Shown here piece by piece: positions 17,695 to 25,837 of a DNA stretch of 46,797 nucleotides. Under the pieces are notes generated by a model. It searched no databases. It was not told the origin of the DNA and worked only from the letters and a program-made list of their open reading frames with translations. The position numbers were made by a program, and so were the translations under genes. Each line of letters opens with the position of its first letter. Within the stretch, counting starts at the first letter, position 1. The stretch comes from Lachnospiraceae bacterium (lineage in GTDB: Bacteria; Bacillota; Clostridia; Lachnospirales; Lachnospiraceae), in assembly GCA_017538995.1 (NCBI GenBank), contig JAFYHV010000027.1, forward strand, positions 1 to 46,797. The letters are read 5' to 3'.

Positions 17695-17746
17695 GCGGGT
17701 TTTGTAATATATTATTATATATAGTTCCTGAAAGGAGATTCTAAAA

Positions 17747-18721
17747 ATGGCAAAACAAAATGAACCTTTGGTAACACATATTTATACAGCGGATCCTTCC
17801 GCTCACGTTTTTAACGGAAAAATATATGTTTATCCTTCACACGACCTTGAACATGAGGGCGAGGATAACGACGAAGGCGATGAATATCAGATGGAGGACT
17901 ACCACATTCTTTCAATGGATAATGTGGATGCTCCCTGTATAGATAACGGCGAAGCTTTAAATATGAGAGACGTTCCCTGGGTAAGCAAGCAGATGTGGGC
18001 ACCCGACTGTGCAGAAAAGGACGGAAAATACTATCTCTATTTCCCTGCACGTGACAAGGATTTAAGATTCCATATCGGTGTAGCTGTATCTGATAACCCT
18101 GCAGGACCTTTCAAGCCCGAACCCGATTACATCAAGGGCAGCTTCAGTATCGATCCCGCAGTTCTTGTGGATGATGACGGAGCAGCTTACATTTATTTCG
18201 GCGGACTCTGGGGCGGCCAGCTTGAAAAATGGCAGACCGGCGAATTCGTTGAAAATCCCGCAGAGATTCCTGCAGATGCAAAGGCACTCGGACCTCAGGT
18301 TGCAAAGCTTACAGACGACATGCTTCAGTTTGCAGAGGCTCCCGAAGAAATCACAATTCTTGACGAGAACGGCGAGCCCTTAAAGGCAGGCGACGAAGAC
18401 AGAAGATATTTCGAAGGCCCCTGGATGCATAAATACAACGGTAAGTATTACCTTTCATACTCAACAGGTACAACACATTACCTTGTTTATGCAATCGGCG
18501 ATTCACCCAAAGGACCTTTCACATACGCAGGCAGAATCCTTGAGCCCGTAATCGGCTGGACCACACATCACTCAATCGTTGAAATCGACGGCAAGTGGTA
18601 TCTTTTCTATCATGATTCTTCACTTTCGGGCGGAGTTAATCACAGAAGATGTGTTAAATTCAGAGAACTTAAATATGATGAGAACGGCAAGATCATCACA
18701 ATGAAACCTTACGAAGACTAA
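17747..18721 (+). CDS. GH43 family beta-xylosidase/arabinofuranosidase-like glycosidase
   Basis: A 324-residue, single-domain GH43 five-bladed beta-propeller enzyme. Likely catalytic residues: general base D16 (YTADPSAH), pKa-modulating D136 (SIDPAV) and general acid E223 (YFEGPWMHK), each in the expected family context. No signal peptide, so intracellular. GH43 acts on xylo- and arabino-oligosaccharides; which one cannot be told from sequence. AAAGGAG lies 11 bases before the ATG. The gene is immediately followed by a repeat element that also makes a terminator. Confidence 0.9.
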   Translation: MAKQNEPLVTHIYTADPSAHVFNGKIYVYPSHDLEHEGEDNDEGDEYQMEDYHILSMDNVDAPCIDNGEALNMRDVPWVSKQMWAPDCAEKDGKYYLYFPARDKDLRFHIGVAVSDNPAGPFKPEPDYIKGSFSIDPAVLVDDDGAAYIYFGGLWGGQLEKWQTGEFVENPAEIPADAKALGPQVAKLTDDMLQFAEAPEEITILDENGEPLKAGDEDRRYFEGPWMHKYNGKYYLSYSTGTTHYLVYAIGDSPKGPFTYAGRILEPVIGWTTHHSIVEIDGKWYLFYHDSSLSGGVNHRRCVKFRELKYDENGKIITMKPYED

Positions 18722-18722
18722 T

Positions 18723-18828
18723 GAGCCAAACGGGGACGGTTCTAAAATGGTAAAAAAGGCCAAAATAGAACCGTCCCCAAGTGGTAAAAAAAGCCAAAAC
18801 AGAACCGTCCCCGGATGGCTCTTTTTTT
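18723..18828. repeat. GGGGACGGTTCT repeat element acting as terminator
   Basis: Directly after the GH43 stop: GAGCCA (18723-18728) and GGGGACGGTTCT (18732-18743) pair with AGAACCGTCCCC (18801-18812) and TGGCTC (18816-18821), followed by seven Ts. Inside are two tandem 31-base copies (18748-18778 and 18782-18812) differing at two positions, so the left arm can pair with either copy. It resembles short REP-like elements associated with Y1-type transposases in Firmicutes (from general knowledge, not searched). It can terminate the GH43 operon and sits against the end of the convergent AraC gene. Confidence 0.8.
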
Positions 18829-19795
18829 AATTGCTTTCTTCAGGTTTTAAGTGGTATACGTCTCCGATGCTGTCGAGAACGATGCCTTCTTCTTTTGAAA
18901 TCATGTTTTTATACTGCGTGGGCGAGCAGCCCGAGTATTTCTTAAAGCAGCGGCAGAAGGTGGTTAGGTTGTTAAAGCCCACCTGGAACGCAACATCCGT
19001 TACGGGAGTGTTGGTTAAAAGAAGCTTTTTCGCTTCCAGGATACGCTTGCTGCAAAGGTAATCATAAAAGGTTGAATCAGTGTACTGCTTAAAAAGTCTC
19101 GAAAAATGATATTTCGAAAAGCCCGCGGTCTTTGCGACGGTTTCAAGGTCTAAATCTTCCGAATAGTTGGTTTCGATATAAGTTAAGACTCTGACGAATT
19201 TATTGTAGATTTCTGAATGCGTAATTATCTTTTCATCTTCTTCATCTGTGGCTTCCGTAGAGTGTGTCATAAGACTTACGATTTTTAAAAGCTCCGAATA
19301 AATTTCCACTTCATTTAATTCGCTGAACGCAAAGTAGAGCTGAATGATTCTGTTTAGGGAAGAATAAATTAACGGATAAAGATGCGTCGTAGAGTTGATT
19401 CCGATAACCTTTGTCGTGGAAAAGAAATTTAAGATTTCTTTTTTTGATTTGAAATAGTCAAAGAATTTCGAATCAAAGAGCATGATAAAACGCTCGCCGG
19501 TTTCGGGCGCCGTAATGGAATGAACCGACATCGGCGGAACGAAAAGAATATCTCCTTCATGCAGCTTGTAGACTTCATTTTCTACGGTAACAGAATAAGT
19601 ATTCTGTGTGCAGAGAATGATTTCGAAAGCCTTGTGCTTATGGTCTCCGAAGTTGGCCGGCTGGTCGTTGTGCCAGATACGGTAGCGATACCCCGGAAGG
19701 TAATCTATGGTCTCTTCGTCATGCTCGATTTTTCTTGAGACGAATTTTCCGAAAGGCTGGGAAAAATCCGCCTGGGTATTTTTGGATGAGGGCAT
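18827..19795 (-). CDS. AraC-family transcriptional regulator (cupin + HTH)
   Basis: A 322-residue regulator with an N-terminal cupin-type sugar-sensing domain (about 35-105, HKHKAFEIILC, LHEGDILFVPPMSVHSI) and a C-terminal AraC double helix-turn-helix (about 200-300; FSKYHFSRLFKQYT, VGFNNLTTFCRCFKKY), then a 20-residue tail. The frame extends 12 codons upstream, but a perfect GGAGG lies 5 bases before the ATG at 19795, so I start there. It is divergent from the GH3 gene; direct repeats in the shared intergenic space suggest that it controls GH3, itself and the importer at 24192. Confidence 0.92.
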   Translation of the reverse strand: MPSSKNTQADFSQPFGKFVSRKIEHDEETIDYLPGYRYRIWHNDQPANFGDHKHKAFEIILCTQNTYSVTVENEVYKLHEGDILFVPPMSVHSITAPETGERFIMLFDSKFFDYFKSKKEILNFFSTTKVIGINSTTHLYPLIYSSLNRIIQLYFAFSELNEVEIYSELLKIVSLMTHSTEATDEEDEKIITHSEIYNKFVRVLTYIETNYSEDLDLETVAKTAGFSKYHFSRLFKQYTDSTFYDYLCSKRILEAKKLLLTNTPVTDVAFQVGFNNLTTFCRCFKKYSGCSPTQYKNMISKEEGIVLDSIGDVYHLKPEESN

Positions 19796-19860
19796 ATTTT
19801 CCTCCGAAATTTGTTTTAAAACTACGTACATTTATATTATATAACAGAGGACGGCTTTGT

Positions 19861-19895
19861 AGCAATATCTGTCAAAAAAGCAATATTTGTAAAAT
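19861..19895. promoter_or_regulatory. Candidate AraC operator (two direct repeats)
   Basis: Two head-to-tail copies of AGCAATATTTGTAAAA-like sequence at 19861-19877 and 19879-19895 (period 18), between the divergent AraC and GH3 genes and about 30 bases upstream of the GH3 -35 box. The same motif occurs twice upstream of the importer at 24192. The assignment to the AraC protein is inference. Confidence 0.5.
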
Positions 19896-19926
19896 AGAAA
19901 ATCAATGTGAAAAATGCGTGTTTTAA

Positions 19927-19955
19927 TTGAGTTAATCGCAAAAACATAGTAAAAT
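19927..19955 (+). promoter_or_regulatory. Promoter of the GH3 gene
   Basis: TTGAGT at 19927-19932, 17-nt spacer, TAAAAT at 19950-19955. Both boxes are imperfect, fitting an activator-dependent promoter. Confidence 0.55.
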
Positions 19956-20035
19956 ATTAAATGCGATTCTTTTATGAGGGTTGTAAAAAAACTATTAATG
20001 AGGATGTGCGGAAACGTACAAAAGGAGAGGGATTA

Positions 20036-22153
20036 ATGAATAGAGAAGAAGCAAGAAAAAGAGCAACCGAACTCGTGGAGAAAATGACCATAGAGGAAAT
20101 TGCTTCACAGTTAAGATTTGATGCACCTGCCATCGACAGACTCGGTATTCCCGAATACAACTGGTGGAATGAGGGCCTTCACGGCGTTGCAAGAGCGGGC
20201 GTGGCAACCATGTTCCCTCAGGCAATCGGACTCGGTGCAACTTTTGACGAAGAACTCCTAAAAGAAACCGGCGACGTTATTTCGACGGAAGCCAGAGCAA
20301 AATACAATTTCCAGTCTGCCGACGGTGACAGGGATATTTACAAGGGAATCACATTGTGGTCTCCCAACGTGAATCTTTTCAGAGATCCGAGATGGGGCAG
20401 AGGACATGAAACCTACGGCGAGGATCCTTATCTTATAAGCCGCCTCGGCGTTAATTTTATCGAAGGCTTACAGGGCGACGGCGAATATTTAAAGACCGCT
20501 GCATGCGCAAAGCATTTTGCGGTACATTCCGGACCCGAAGCTTTAAGACACCATTTTAATGCGGTTGCAAACATGAAGGATATGTGGGAAACATACCTTC
20601 CCCAGTTTGAAGCATGTGTAATCGAAGGCAAGGTTGAATCCGTAATGGGCGCTTACAACAGAACCAACGGTGAAGTCTGCTGCGCACATTCATATCTTAT
20701 GGAAGAAGTCCTTCGCGGAAAATGGGGCTTTGAAGGCCACTATGTTTCGGACTGCTGGGCAGTAAGAGATTTCCATGAGAATCACAAGGTTACATCAAGT
20801 CCCGAAGAAAGCGTTAAACTTGCTTTGGAAAAAGGCTGCGACGTAAACTGCGGATGTACATATCAGAAAATAATGGATGCTTACGACGAAGGCCTTATCA
20901 ATGATGAGCTTTTAAAGAGAGCAGCCGTTCGTCTTTTCACGACGAGATATTTACTCGGAATGTTTGATAAGACCGAGTTTGATTCAATTCCTTTTGACGT
21001 AATCGAATGCAAGGAGCATCTGGCAGTTGCTTCACGTGCGACAAAGGAAAGCCTTGTTCTTCTTAAAAACGACGGAATACTTCCGCTTGATAAAAACAAA
21101 ATCAAAAAGATCGGCGTTATCGGACCTAACGCAAACAGCAGAGCATCCCTTATCGGTAACTATCACGGAACATCTTCGAGATATATTACAGTTCTTGAAG
21201 GTATTCAGGATTATGTGGGCGACGATGTGAGAGTATTCTACTCCGAAGGCTGCCATCTCTTCGCGCCCAAGATTGAATTTTTAGGCAAGGATTACGGCAG
21301 ACTTACCGAAGCGAAAACGGTTGCCGCAAATTCTGATGTTGTAGTACTCTGCCTCGGCCTTGACGAAACACTCGAAGGAGAAGAGGGAGATACAGGTAAC
21401 GCATACAGCTCGGGCGATAAGAACGACTTAAAGTTCCCGCCTTCACAGCTTAAACTTCTCGAAACAATTATTGAGATGAAGGTTCCGTTCATTGTTGTAA
21501 CAATGGCGGGAAGTGCCTTAGACTATTCACTTGCGGATGCAAATGCCAACGCGATTGTACAGGCGTGGTATCCCGGCGCAAGAGGCGGTAAGGAAGTTGC
21601 AGAACTTCTTTTCGGTGAATATTCACCTTCGGGCAAGCTTCCCGTAACCTTCTACAGAGACGAAGATCTTAAATGTATGCCTGATTTCGAAGATTATTCG
21701 ATGAAGGGCAGAACCTACAGATATATTGAAAAAGCACCGCTTTATCCTTTCGGATACGGACTTTCTTATGCGGATGTCAAAATTACGGATGTATCTTTTA
21801 AGGATGCAAAGAGTTTTGATGCGGCTTCCAAGGAAGGCATTACAATCTGCGTAAAGGCATCAAACGCAAGCGCAATCGAAACAGAAGACGTACTTCAGGT
21901 TTATGTGCATGTTAACGGCACAAAGGATGAGGTTTTAAATACCAAACTTGCTGCTTTTATGAGAGTAAAATTTGGCGCAAACGAAGAAAAGGAATTTGAA
22001 ATCACCGTTCCTGCATACGCATTTACGACCGTCGACGACAGAGGCACACGAAGCGTTACCGGAAATGGCGCTGACATTTATGTAGGCTTTAACGGCGCTG
22101 ATAAGAGAACCGAAGAACTTACAGGTACTAAGGCAGCAGTGCTTAGTATTTAA
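20036..22153 (+). CDS. GH3 family beta-xylosidase-type glycosidase
   Basis: A 705-residue glycoside hydrolase family 3 enzyme: (alpha/beta)8 domain, alpha/beta sandwich and C-terminal fibronectin-III-like domain (about 600-700). Landmarks are NEGLHGVARAG, FRDPRWGRGHETYGEDP, CAKHFAVHSG and the nucleophile D239 in GHYVSDCWAV. The plant/fungal beta-xylosidase-like sequence and xylan-related neighbours favour xylosidase over glucosidase, but this is inferred. The frame is open from 19961; AAAGGAGAGGG 5 bases before the ATG at 20036 decides the start. No signal peptide, so cytoplasmic. Confidence 0.9.
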   Translation: MNREEARKRATELVEKMTIEEIASQLRFDAPAIDRLGIPEYNWWNEGLHGVARAGVATMFPQAIGLGATFDEELLKETGDVISTEARAKYNFQSADGDRDIYKGITLWSPNVNLFRDPRWGRGHETYGEDPYLISRLGVNFIEGLQGDGEYLKTAACAKHFAVHSGPEALRHHFNAVANMKDMWETYLPQFEACVIEGKVESVMGAYNRTNGEVCCAHSYLMEEVLRGKWGFEGHYVSDCWAVRDFHENHKVTSSPEESVKLALEKGCDVNCGCTYQKIMDAYDEGLINDELLKRAAVRLFTTRYLLGMFDKTEFDSIPFDVIECKEHLAVASRATKESLVLLKNDGILPLDKNKIKKIGVIGPNANSRASLIGNYHGTSSRYITVLEGIQDYVGDDVRVFYSEGCHLFAPKIEFLGKDYGRLTEAKTVAANSDVVVLCLGLDETLEGEEGDTGNAYSSGDKNDLKFPPSQLKLLETIIEMKVPFIVVTMAGSALDYSLADANANAIVQAWYPGARGGKEVAELLFGEYSPSGKLPVTFYRDEDLKCMPDFEDYSMKGRTYRYIEKAPLYPFGYGLSYADVKITDVSFKDAKSFDAASKEGITICVKASNASAIETEDVLQVYVHVNGTKDEVLNTKLAAFMRVKFGANEEKEFEITVPAYAFTTVDDRGTRSVTGNGADIYVGFNGADKRTEELTGTKAAVLSI

Positions 22154-22224
22154 TATAAAAGAAACAAAGGAAGATTATAACGGATACCGTTTGACAGACA
22201 GCATCTGTTATGCGTAAGTAACAA

Positions 22225-23118
22225 ATGGGCAAAAAGAAAAAGAGCGAAAACGAACCGAATATTGAAGAGAAAATAATCCCTGAAGTAAAAGAGCAGGATA
22301 AAAAAGAAGAACCTGTAGCAGAAGAGAAGACTGAAAAAGAAGAACTCCCGAAAGAAGAGTTCGATGAATTCGAAGGCTTAACCGACGCAGAAAAGCTTCT
22401 TTTAGCAAAAGAAGAGCGTTTCCTTGACAAAGAAGAGGAAGAAGAAGTCGAGGAAGAATTGGACGATTCGGCCTGGGGCAATTTTAAAAGGAAGATAGGA
22501 TTCTTTTTGGACTATTACAAATGGTTTGTAATTATTCCCGCAATCATCATCGTAATCACTGTAATTATGATTACTTCTTATTTAAATGAAAGCAGGGAAA
22601 GAGCGCTCGAATTAACCATTACAAATGCTCAGTATGAAATTCCTGACCTGATGTACGCCGTAGAAAATGATTTTATCGCGTATACCGGCGAAAACATTAC
22701 GGGCGATGATATAAGAATAGTGTATGATATTCGTTATCCCGATACCTCAACGGGAGCGGAAAACTTCACTCAGGCAGATAATGTTTCAATGCAGAAATTC
22801 AATGCCAGCGTTATTTCGGGCAGAGTTGATATCGCGCTTACGGAGTCCTGGGTTGTAAACGATTATTCCGTGACGGACTCCACACTGGATTTGAGGGAAA
22901 TATTCGATGAAGATTTCTTAAAAGACCATGAAGACAAGGTTTATTACGCCAGAGATTCATCGGGAGAGAAGATTCCCGTGGCATTTTATATTGATGCTAA
23001 GGTCGTAAAAGATGTATATCCCGAAGATGCAGAACCCCTTGCGGTTTCCTTTGATACTTCCAAACATAAAGAAGAAGCCAGACGTTTTATGGAGTGGCTT
23101 CTTTCTGAGAGCGAATAA
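22225..23118 (+). CDS. Single-pass membrane protein with charged cytoplasmic tail, unknown
   Basis: A 297-residue protein I do not recognise. Residues 1-90 are very rich in Glu and Lys (disordered or coiled-coil-like), a single transmembrane helix lies at about 97-118, and the rest is an extracytoplasmic domain of about 175 residues with alternating beta/alpha character resembling a truncated substrate-binding domain (ends in EARRFMEWLLSESE, as in many sugar-binding proteins). It starts 71 bases after GH3 with no strong ribosome site, and is convergent with YesL. A link to sugar sensing or uptake is possible only by context. Confidence 0.65.
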   Translation: MGKKKKSENEPNIEEKIIPEVKEQDKKEEPVAEEKTEKEELPKEEFDEFEGLTDAEKLLLAKEERFLDKEEEEEVEEELDDSAWGNFKRKIGFFLDYYKWFVIIPAIIIVITVIMITSYLNESRERALELTITNAQYEIPDLMYAVENDFIAYTGENITGDDIRIVYDIRYPDTSTGAENFTQADNVSMQKFNASVISGRVDIALTESWVVNDYSVTDSTLDLREIFDEDFLKDHEDKVYYARDSSGEKIPVAFYIDAKVVKDVYPEDAEPLAVSFDTSKHKEEARRFMEWLLSESE

Positions 23119-23137
23119 TTATATCTTTTATGAGTAA

Positions 23138-23848
23138 TTAAATAATAGGAAGATCGTCATCAGGATCTTTTTCTCCGTCGAGAAGTTCACCATTCTCGGC
23201 GGATTCTTTTTCTTCGGGAAATTCGCTGCCCATGACTTTAATGAATATTCTTCTGTAAAAGATGCAGAAGAACCATGCCAAAGCTGCAATGCCGAAGAAT
23301 AATAATACTGAAACGACTATAGCTTCGGCTTTGGCGGATAAGTCAGCTATTAAAAATAAGAAGATGTGGATAACGAACACCATTCCTATAACAGGAAAGT
23401 TAATAAAACTCAGAATAGCAGAGTTTTTGATTATCTGGCGTGTGGGCGAGTTAAAAAGCGCCATCTGCGGGAAAACAAGCACTGTCACCCATAAAATAAT
23501 GAAAAGCGCGATAGAAACCGGATACTGTAAAAATCTGTAAGCCTCCGGCAGAATGTTATGCGAAATATAAACATCGGCTGCAAGGAAAGCTACTATTAAA
23601 AAGAAAGGAATCCAGAAAAGTGTTGCCTGCTTGAAATTGGATTTGAATTCCGCAAAGTAAGTTTTACCTATTTTAACGTCCTTGCCTCGGATTCTTTTGA
23701 AGAGAACAGCATAAAGAGCAGTGGCTGAGGCGCCGATCGTAAAAATCGGAATGCTGCATATAAGGAAAAGGATATTTAGATACATAAGGTCGCATAAAAG
23801 AGTGAGCGCCTTAATTAATAAACTGTCCGGTGAAAATATATTTCTCAT
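23138..23848 (-). CDS. YesL family protein (DUF624)
   Basis: A 236-residue membrane protein of the YesL/DUF624 family: the N-terminal pattern with Asp/Leu-rich first helix, PIFTIGASATALYAVL, then five or so transmembrane helices and an acidic C-terminal tail. YesL proteins accompany YesM/YesN regulators and oligosaccharide ABC importers; their precise role is unknown. TAGGAG lies 8 bases before the ATG. It is divergent from the importer at 24192. Confidence 0.85.
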   Translation of the reverse strand: MRNIFSPDSLLIKALTLLCDLMYLNILFLICSIPIFTIGASATALYAVLFKRIRGKDVKIGKTYFAEFKSNFKQATLFWIPFFLIVAFLAADVYISHNILPEAYRFLQYPVSIALFIILWVTVLVFPQMALFNSPTRQIIKNSAILSFINFPVIGMVFVIHIFLFLIADLSAKAEAIVVSVLLFFGIAALAWFFCIFYRRIFIKVMGSEFPEEKESAENGELLDGEKDPDDDLPII

Positions 23849-24191
23849 ATATATACTCCTAAAAGAATATTTATTATACTTATTTATATAGTAAGAAAAC
23901 TGATTTTTTCCGACTCAAATTACGTACGAGTATATCATAATTTAGAGGACAAAACATGCTTTTGTGCGAATTTTATCTTATTTAGTGAAAAAAATATGCA
24001 AAATGAAATGCATATAGCAATATTTGTAAAAAACGAAGCAAGATATGTAAAGTAATAACCTTTCATAACGATTATAATTGGGTTGTTATTACAAAAGTCG
24101 ACATTTTTATTGTTCGAATTGTACATTTTACATACAAATTGAACAAAGAGAACAATGAGATGTCAAAAACCTATTTAAGGAGGAAAAAGTA
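23849..24191. other. Regulatory intergenic region between yesL and the importer
   Basis: 343 bases without a supportable gene (a 63-codon minus-strand frame here has no ribosome site or family resemblance). It holds the paired AGCAATATTTGTAAAA repeats at 24016-24052, a possible promoter TTGTTC (24110-24115)-17 nt-TACAAA (24133-24138), and an imperfect inverted repeat TAATAACC...GGTTGTTATTA around 24053-24091. Confidence 0.6.
24016..24052. promoter_or_regulatory. Candidate AraC operator upstream of the second importer
   Basis: AGCAATATTTGTAAAA at 24016-24031 and AGCAAGATATGTAAAG at 24037-24052 (3 mismatches), period 21, i.e. two helical turns, as AraC-type proteins like. The first copy is identical over 15 bases to the second repeat in the AraC/GH3 intergenic region. 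Confidence 0.5.
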
Positions 24192-25673
24192 ATGAAAAAA
24201 TTTATGGCTTGTGCTTTAAGTACATGCATGGTTGCTGCAACAATCGTTGCTTGTGAACCTACCACAACTACTACAACTACAGATCCGGCTCCTTCAACAG
24301 ATCCCGCTCCTGCAGTTACCTCAACAGATCCCGCTCAGACATTTGAGCCTATCGCTGCTCCTACAGACGGTACATACGGTGATTGGGCTATCACAGAGTC
24401 TCCCATCGGTTTCTTCTGGGGTGGTACATGGGTAGTTTCCAGCCAGGCAGCTGTTGATGCTGGCAAGGCTGATGGCGTTAAGGCTATCATGGAATACATC
24501 ACACTTGATGATTCTGAATCAGGCCTTCAGTACGCTTGGGCTAACGGTACATTCAACGTATCAGACGATGTTGACCTTGAGAACATCAAACCCGCTAACG
24601 GTGGTAGCAAGGGTACAATCGAACTCTGGAACTTCACAAACGAAATTCCTAAGATGATTTATCAGTACGTTCAGGATCATCCTGATTTTGATTACAACGT
24701 ACATGTAACAATCAAAGGTACTGGCGACGGATACCAGGATGCTCTTGACCAGGCTCTTATGAACGGTCAGGTTGACGTTTATGGTTGTGAATCAGCTTTC
24801 GTTCTTAAGTATACACAGGGCGATATGGCTAAGTTCGCTGCTCCTTACGAATCACTTGGTATCGACGCTGCAGCAGCTACAAAGGCAGCTGACATCGCTG
24901 GCTACACAATTGATATCGGAACAAGACCTTCTGATGGCAAGTTAGTTGGTTTAGGCTATCAGGCTACAGGTGGTGTATTTATTTACAGACGTTCAATCGC
25001 TAAGGACGTTTGGGGTTCAGATGATCCCGCAGTAGTTAAAGAGAAAATCGGTGGCGGTACAGGTTCATGGGATACATACTGGGCTGCAGCTGAAGAACTT
25101 AAGGCTCATGGCTACGGCATCTGCTCAGGTGATGGTGATATGTGGCACGCTATCGAGAACAGCTCTGACAAGGGTTGGATCGTAGACGACAAGCTTTACA
25201 TCGATCCTAAGAGAGAAGAGTTCTTCGATATCTCCAAGAAGCTCAAAGACAACGGATATCACAATGATACTCAGGACTGGGGCGATGCTTGGTTCGCAGA
25301 TATGAAGGGTCAGGGCGAGAAGCAGGTTCTTGGTTTCTTCGGTCCCGCTTGGTTAATCAACTACACAATGCTTGATAACTGTGGTAATAAGCCCGAAGGT
25401 TTAGGCTCCGCTGGTGACTGCGTTGCTTCCGGTACAGTTATGGCTAAGTCAAAATCTGCACCTGAATTCTTAGGTGGACAGAACATGTTTGACGTATTCG
25501 TTCCCGCTAACGCTTTTGCAAACGGTAAGAACCTCACTCAGTACGATGAGAAGATCAACAACATCTTCCGTGATAAGGTTCGTGAATACACAGCTGGTAA
25601 CCTTTCTAAGGAAGAAGCTATCGAAGCATTCAAGACTGACGTTAACGAGCAGTTAGGTATTGCTATCGACTAA
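24192..25673 (+). CDS. Oligosaccharide-binding lipoprotein with rearranged segment order
   Basis: A 493-residue extracellular solute-binding lipoprotein (lipobox IVAC, C21; then a low-complexity Thr/Pro/Asp linker to about 58). Residues 141-408 run as an ordinary binding protein of this type from its first strand (GTIELWNF) to GPAWLINY (385-392). The segment GDWAITESPIGFFWGGTW with the following helix (about 61-125), which in related proteins comes after GPAW, is instead at the N-terminus, and residue 409 jumps to the late C-terminal part DCVASGTVMAK. Codon use is highly biased, suggesting abundant product. It presents sugar to the two permeases downstream. Confidence 0.85.
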   Translation: MKKFMACALSTCMVAATIVACEPTTTTTTTDPAPSTDPAPAVTSTDPAQTFEPIAAPTDGTYGDWAITESPIGFFWGGTWVVSSQAAVDAGKADGVKAIMEYITLDDSESGLQYAWANGTFNVSDDVDLENIKPANGGSKGTIELWNFTNEIPKMIYQYVQDHPDFDYNVHVTIKGTGDGYQDALDQALMNGQVDVYGCESAFVLKYTQGDMAKFAAPYESLGIDAAAATKAADIAGYTIDIGTRPSDGKLVGLGYQATGGVFIYRRSIAKDVWGSDDPAVVKEKIGGGTGSWDTYWAAAEELKAHGYGICSGDGDMWHAIENSSDKGWIVDDKLYIDPKREEFFDISKKLKDNGYHNDTQDWGDAWFADMKGQGEKQVLGFFGPAWLINYTMLDNCGNKPEGLGSAGDCVASGTVMAKSKSAPEFLGGQNMFDVFVPANAFANGKNLTQYDEKINNIFRDKVREYTAGNLSKEEAIEAFKTDVNEQLGIAID

Positions 25674-25707
25674 TTACGACTCTTACGTAGTTAAGTTAAA
25701 CTGAAAT

Positions 25708-25746
25708 AAGAGCAGGGCGGACTTTTCGTCCGACCTGCTCTTTTCA
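25708..25746 (+). terminator. Hairpin with short T-run after the binding-protein gene
   Basis: GAGCAGG (25710-25716) pairs with CCTGCTC (25734-25740), with an inner CGGAC/GTCCG stem and one mismatch, then TTTTC. Likely a partial terminator that gives excess binding protein over permeases. Confidence 0.65.
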
Positions 25747-25837
25747 AGAGTTTTATTTACCACACTTGATTAGATTCGGCATACGAGGTATTTTACGGGT
25801 GTGTAGCACATTAAATTAAATCGAGGAGGTTGGGCGT

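Noticed and set aside
19796-19831. 12-codon upstream extension of the AraC regulator
   Set aside because: A perfect GGAGG lies within this stretch, 5 bases before the ATG at 19795, so the downstream start is preferred.
19961-20035. 25-codon upstream extension of GH3
   Set aside because: It begins at the expected transcript start, leaving no room for a ribosome site; AAAGGAGAGGG precedes the ATG at 20036.
23935-24126. 63-codon minus-strand frame between yesL and the importer
   Set aside because: No ribosome site, no family resemblance, and it covers the promoter and operator-like repeats of the importer.
24258-24350. Thr/Pro/Asp-rich repetitive stretch after the lipobox as a possible phase-variable tract
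   Set aside because: It is a typical flexible lipoprotein linker; the codon repeats are imperfect, with no long uniform unit for slippage.
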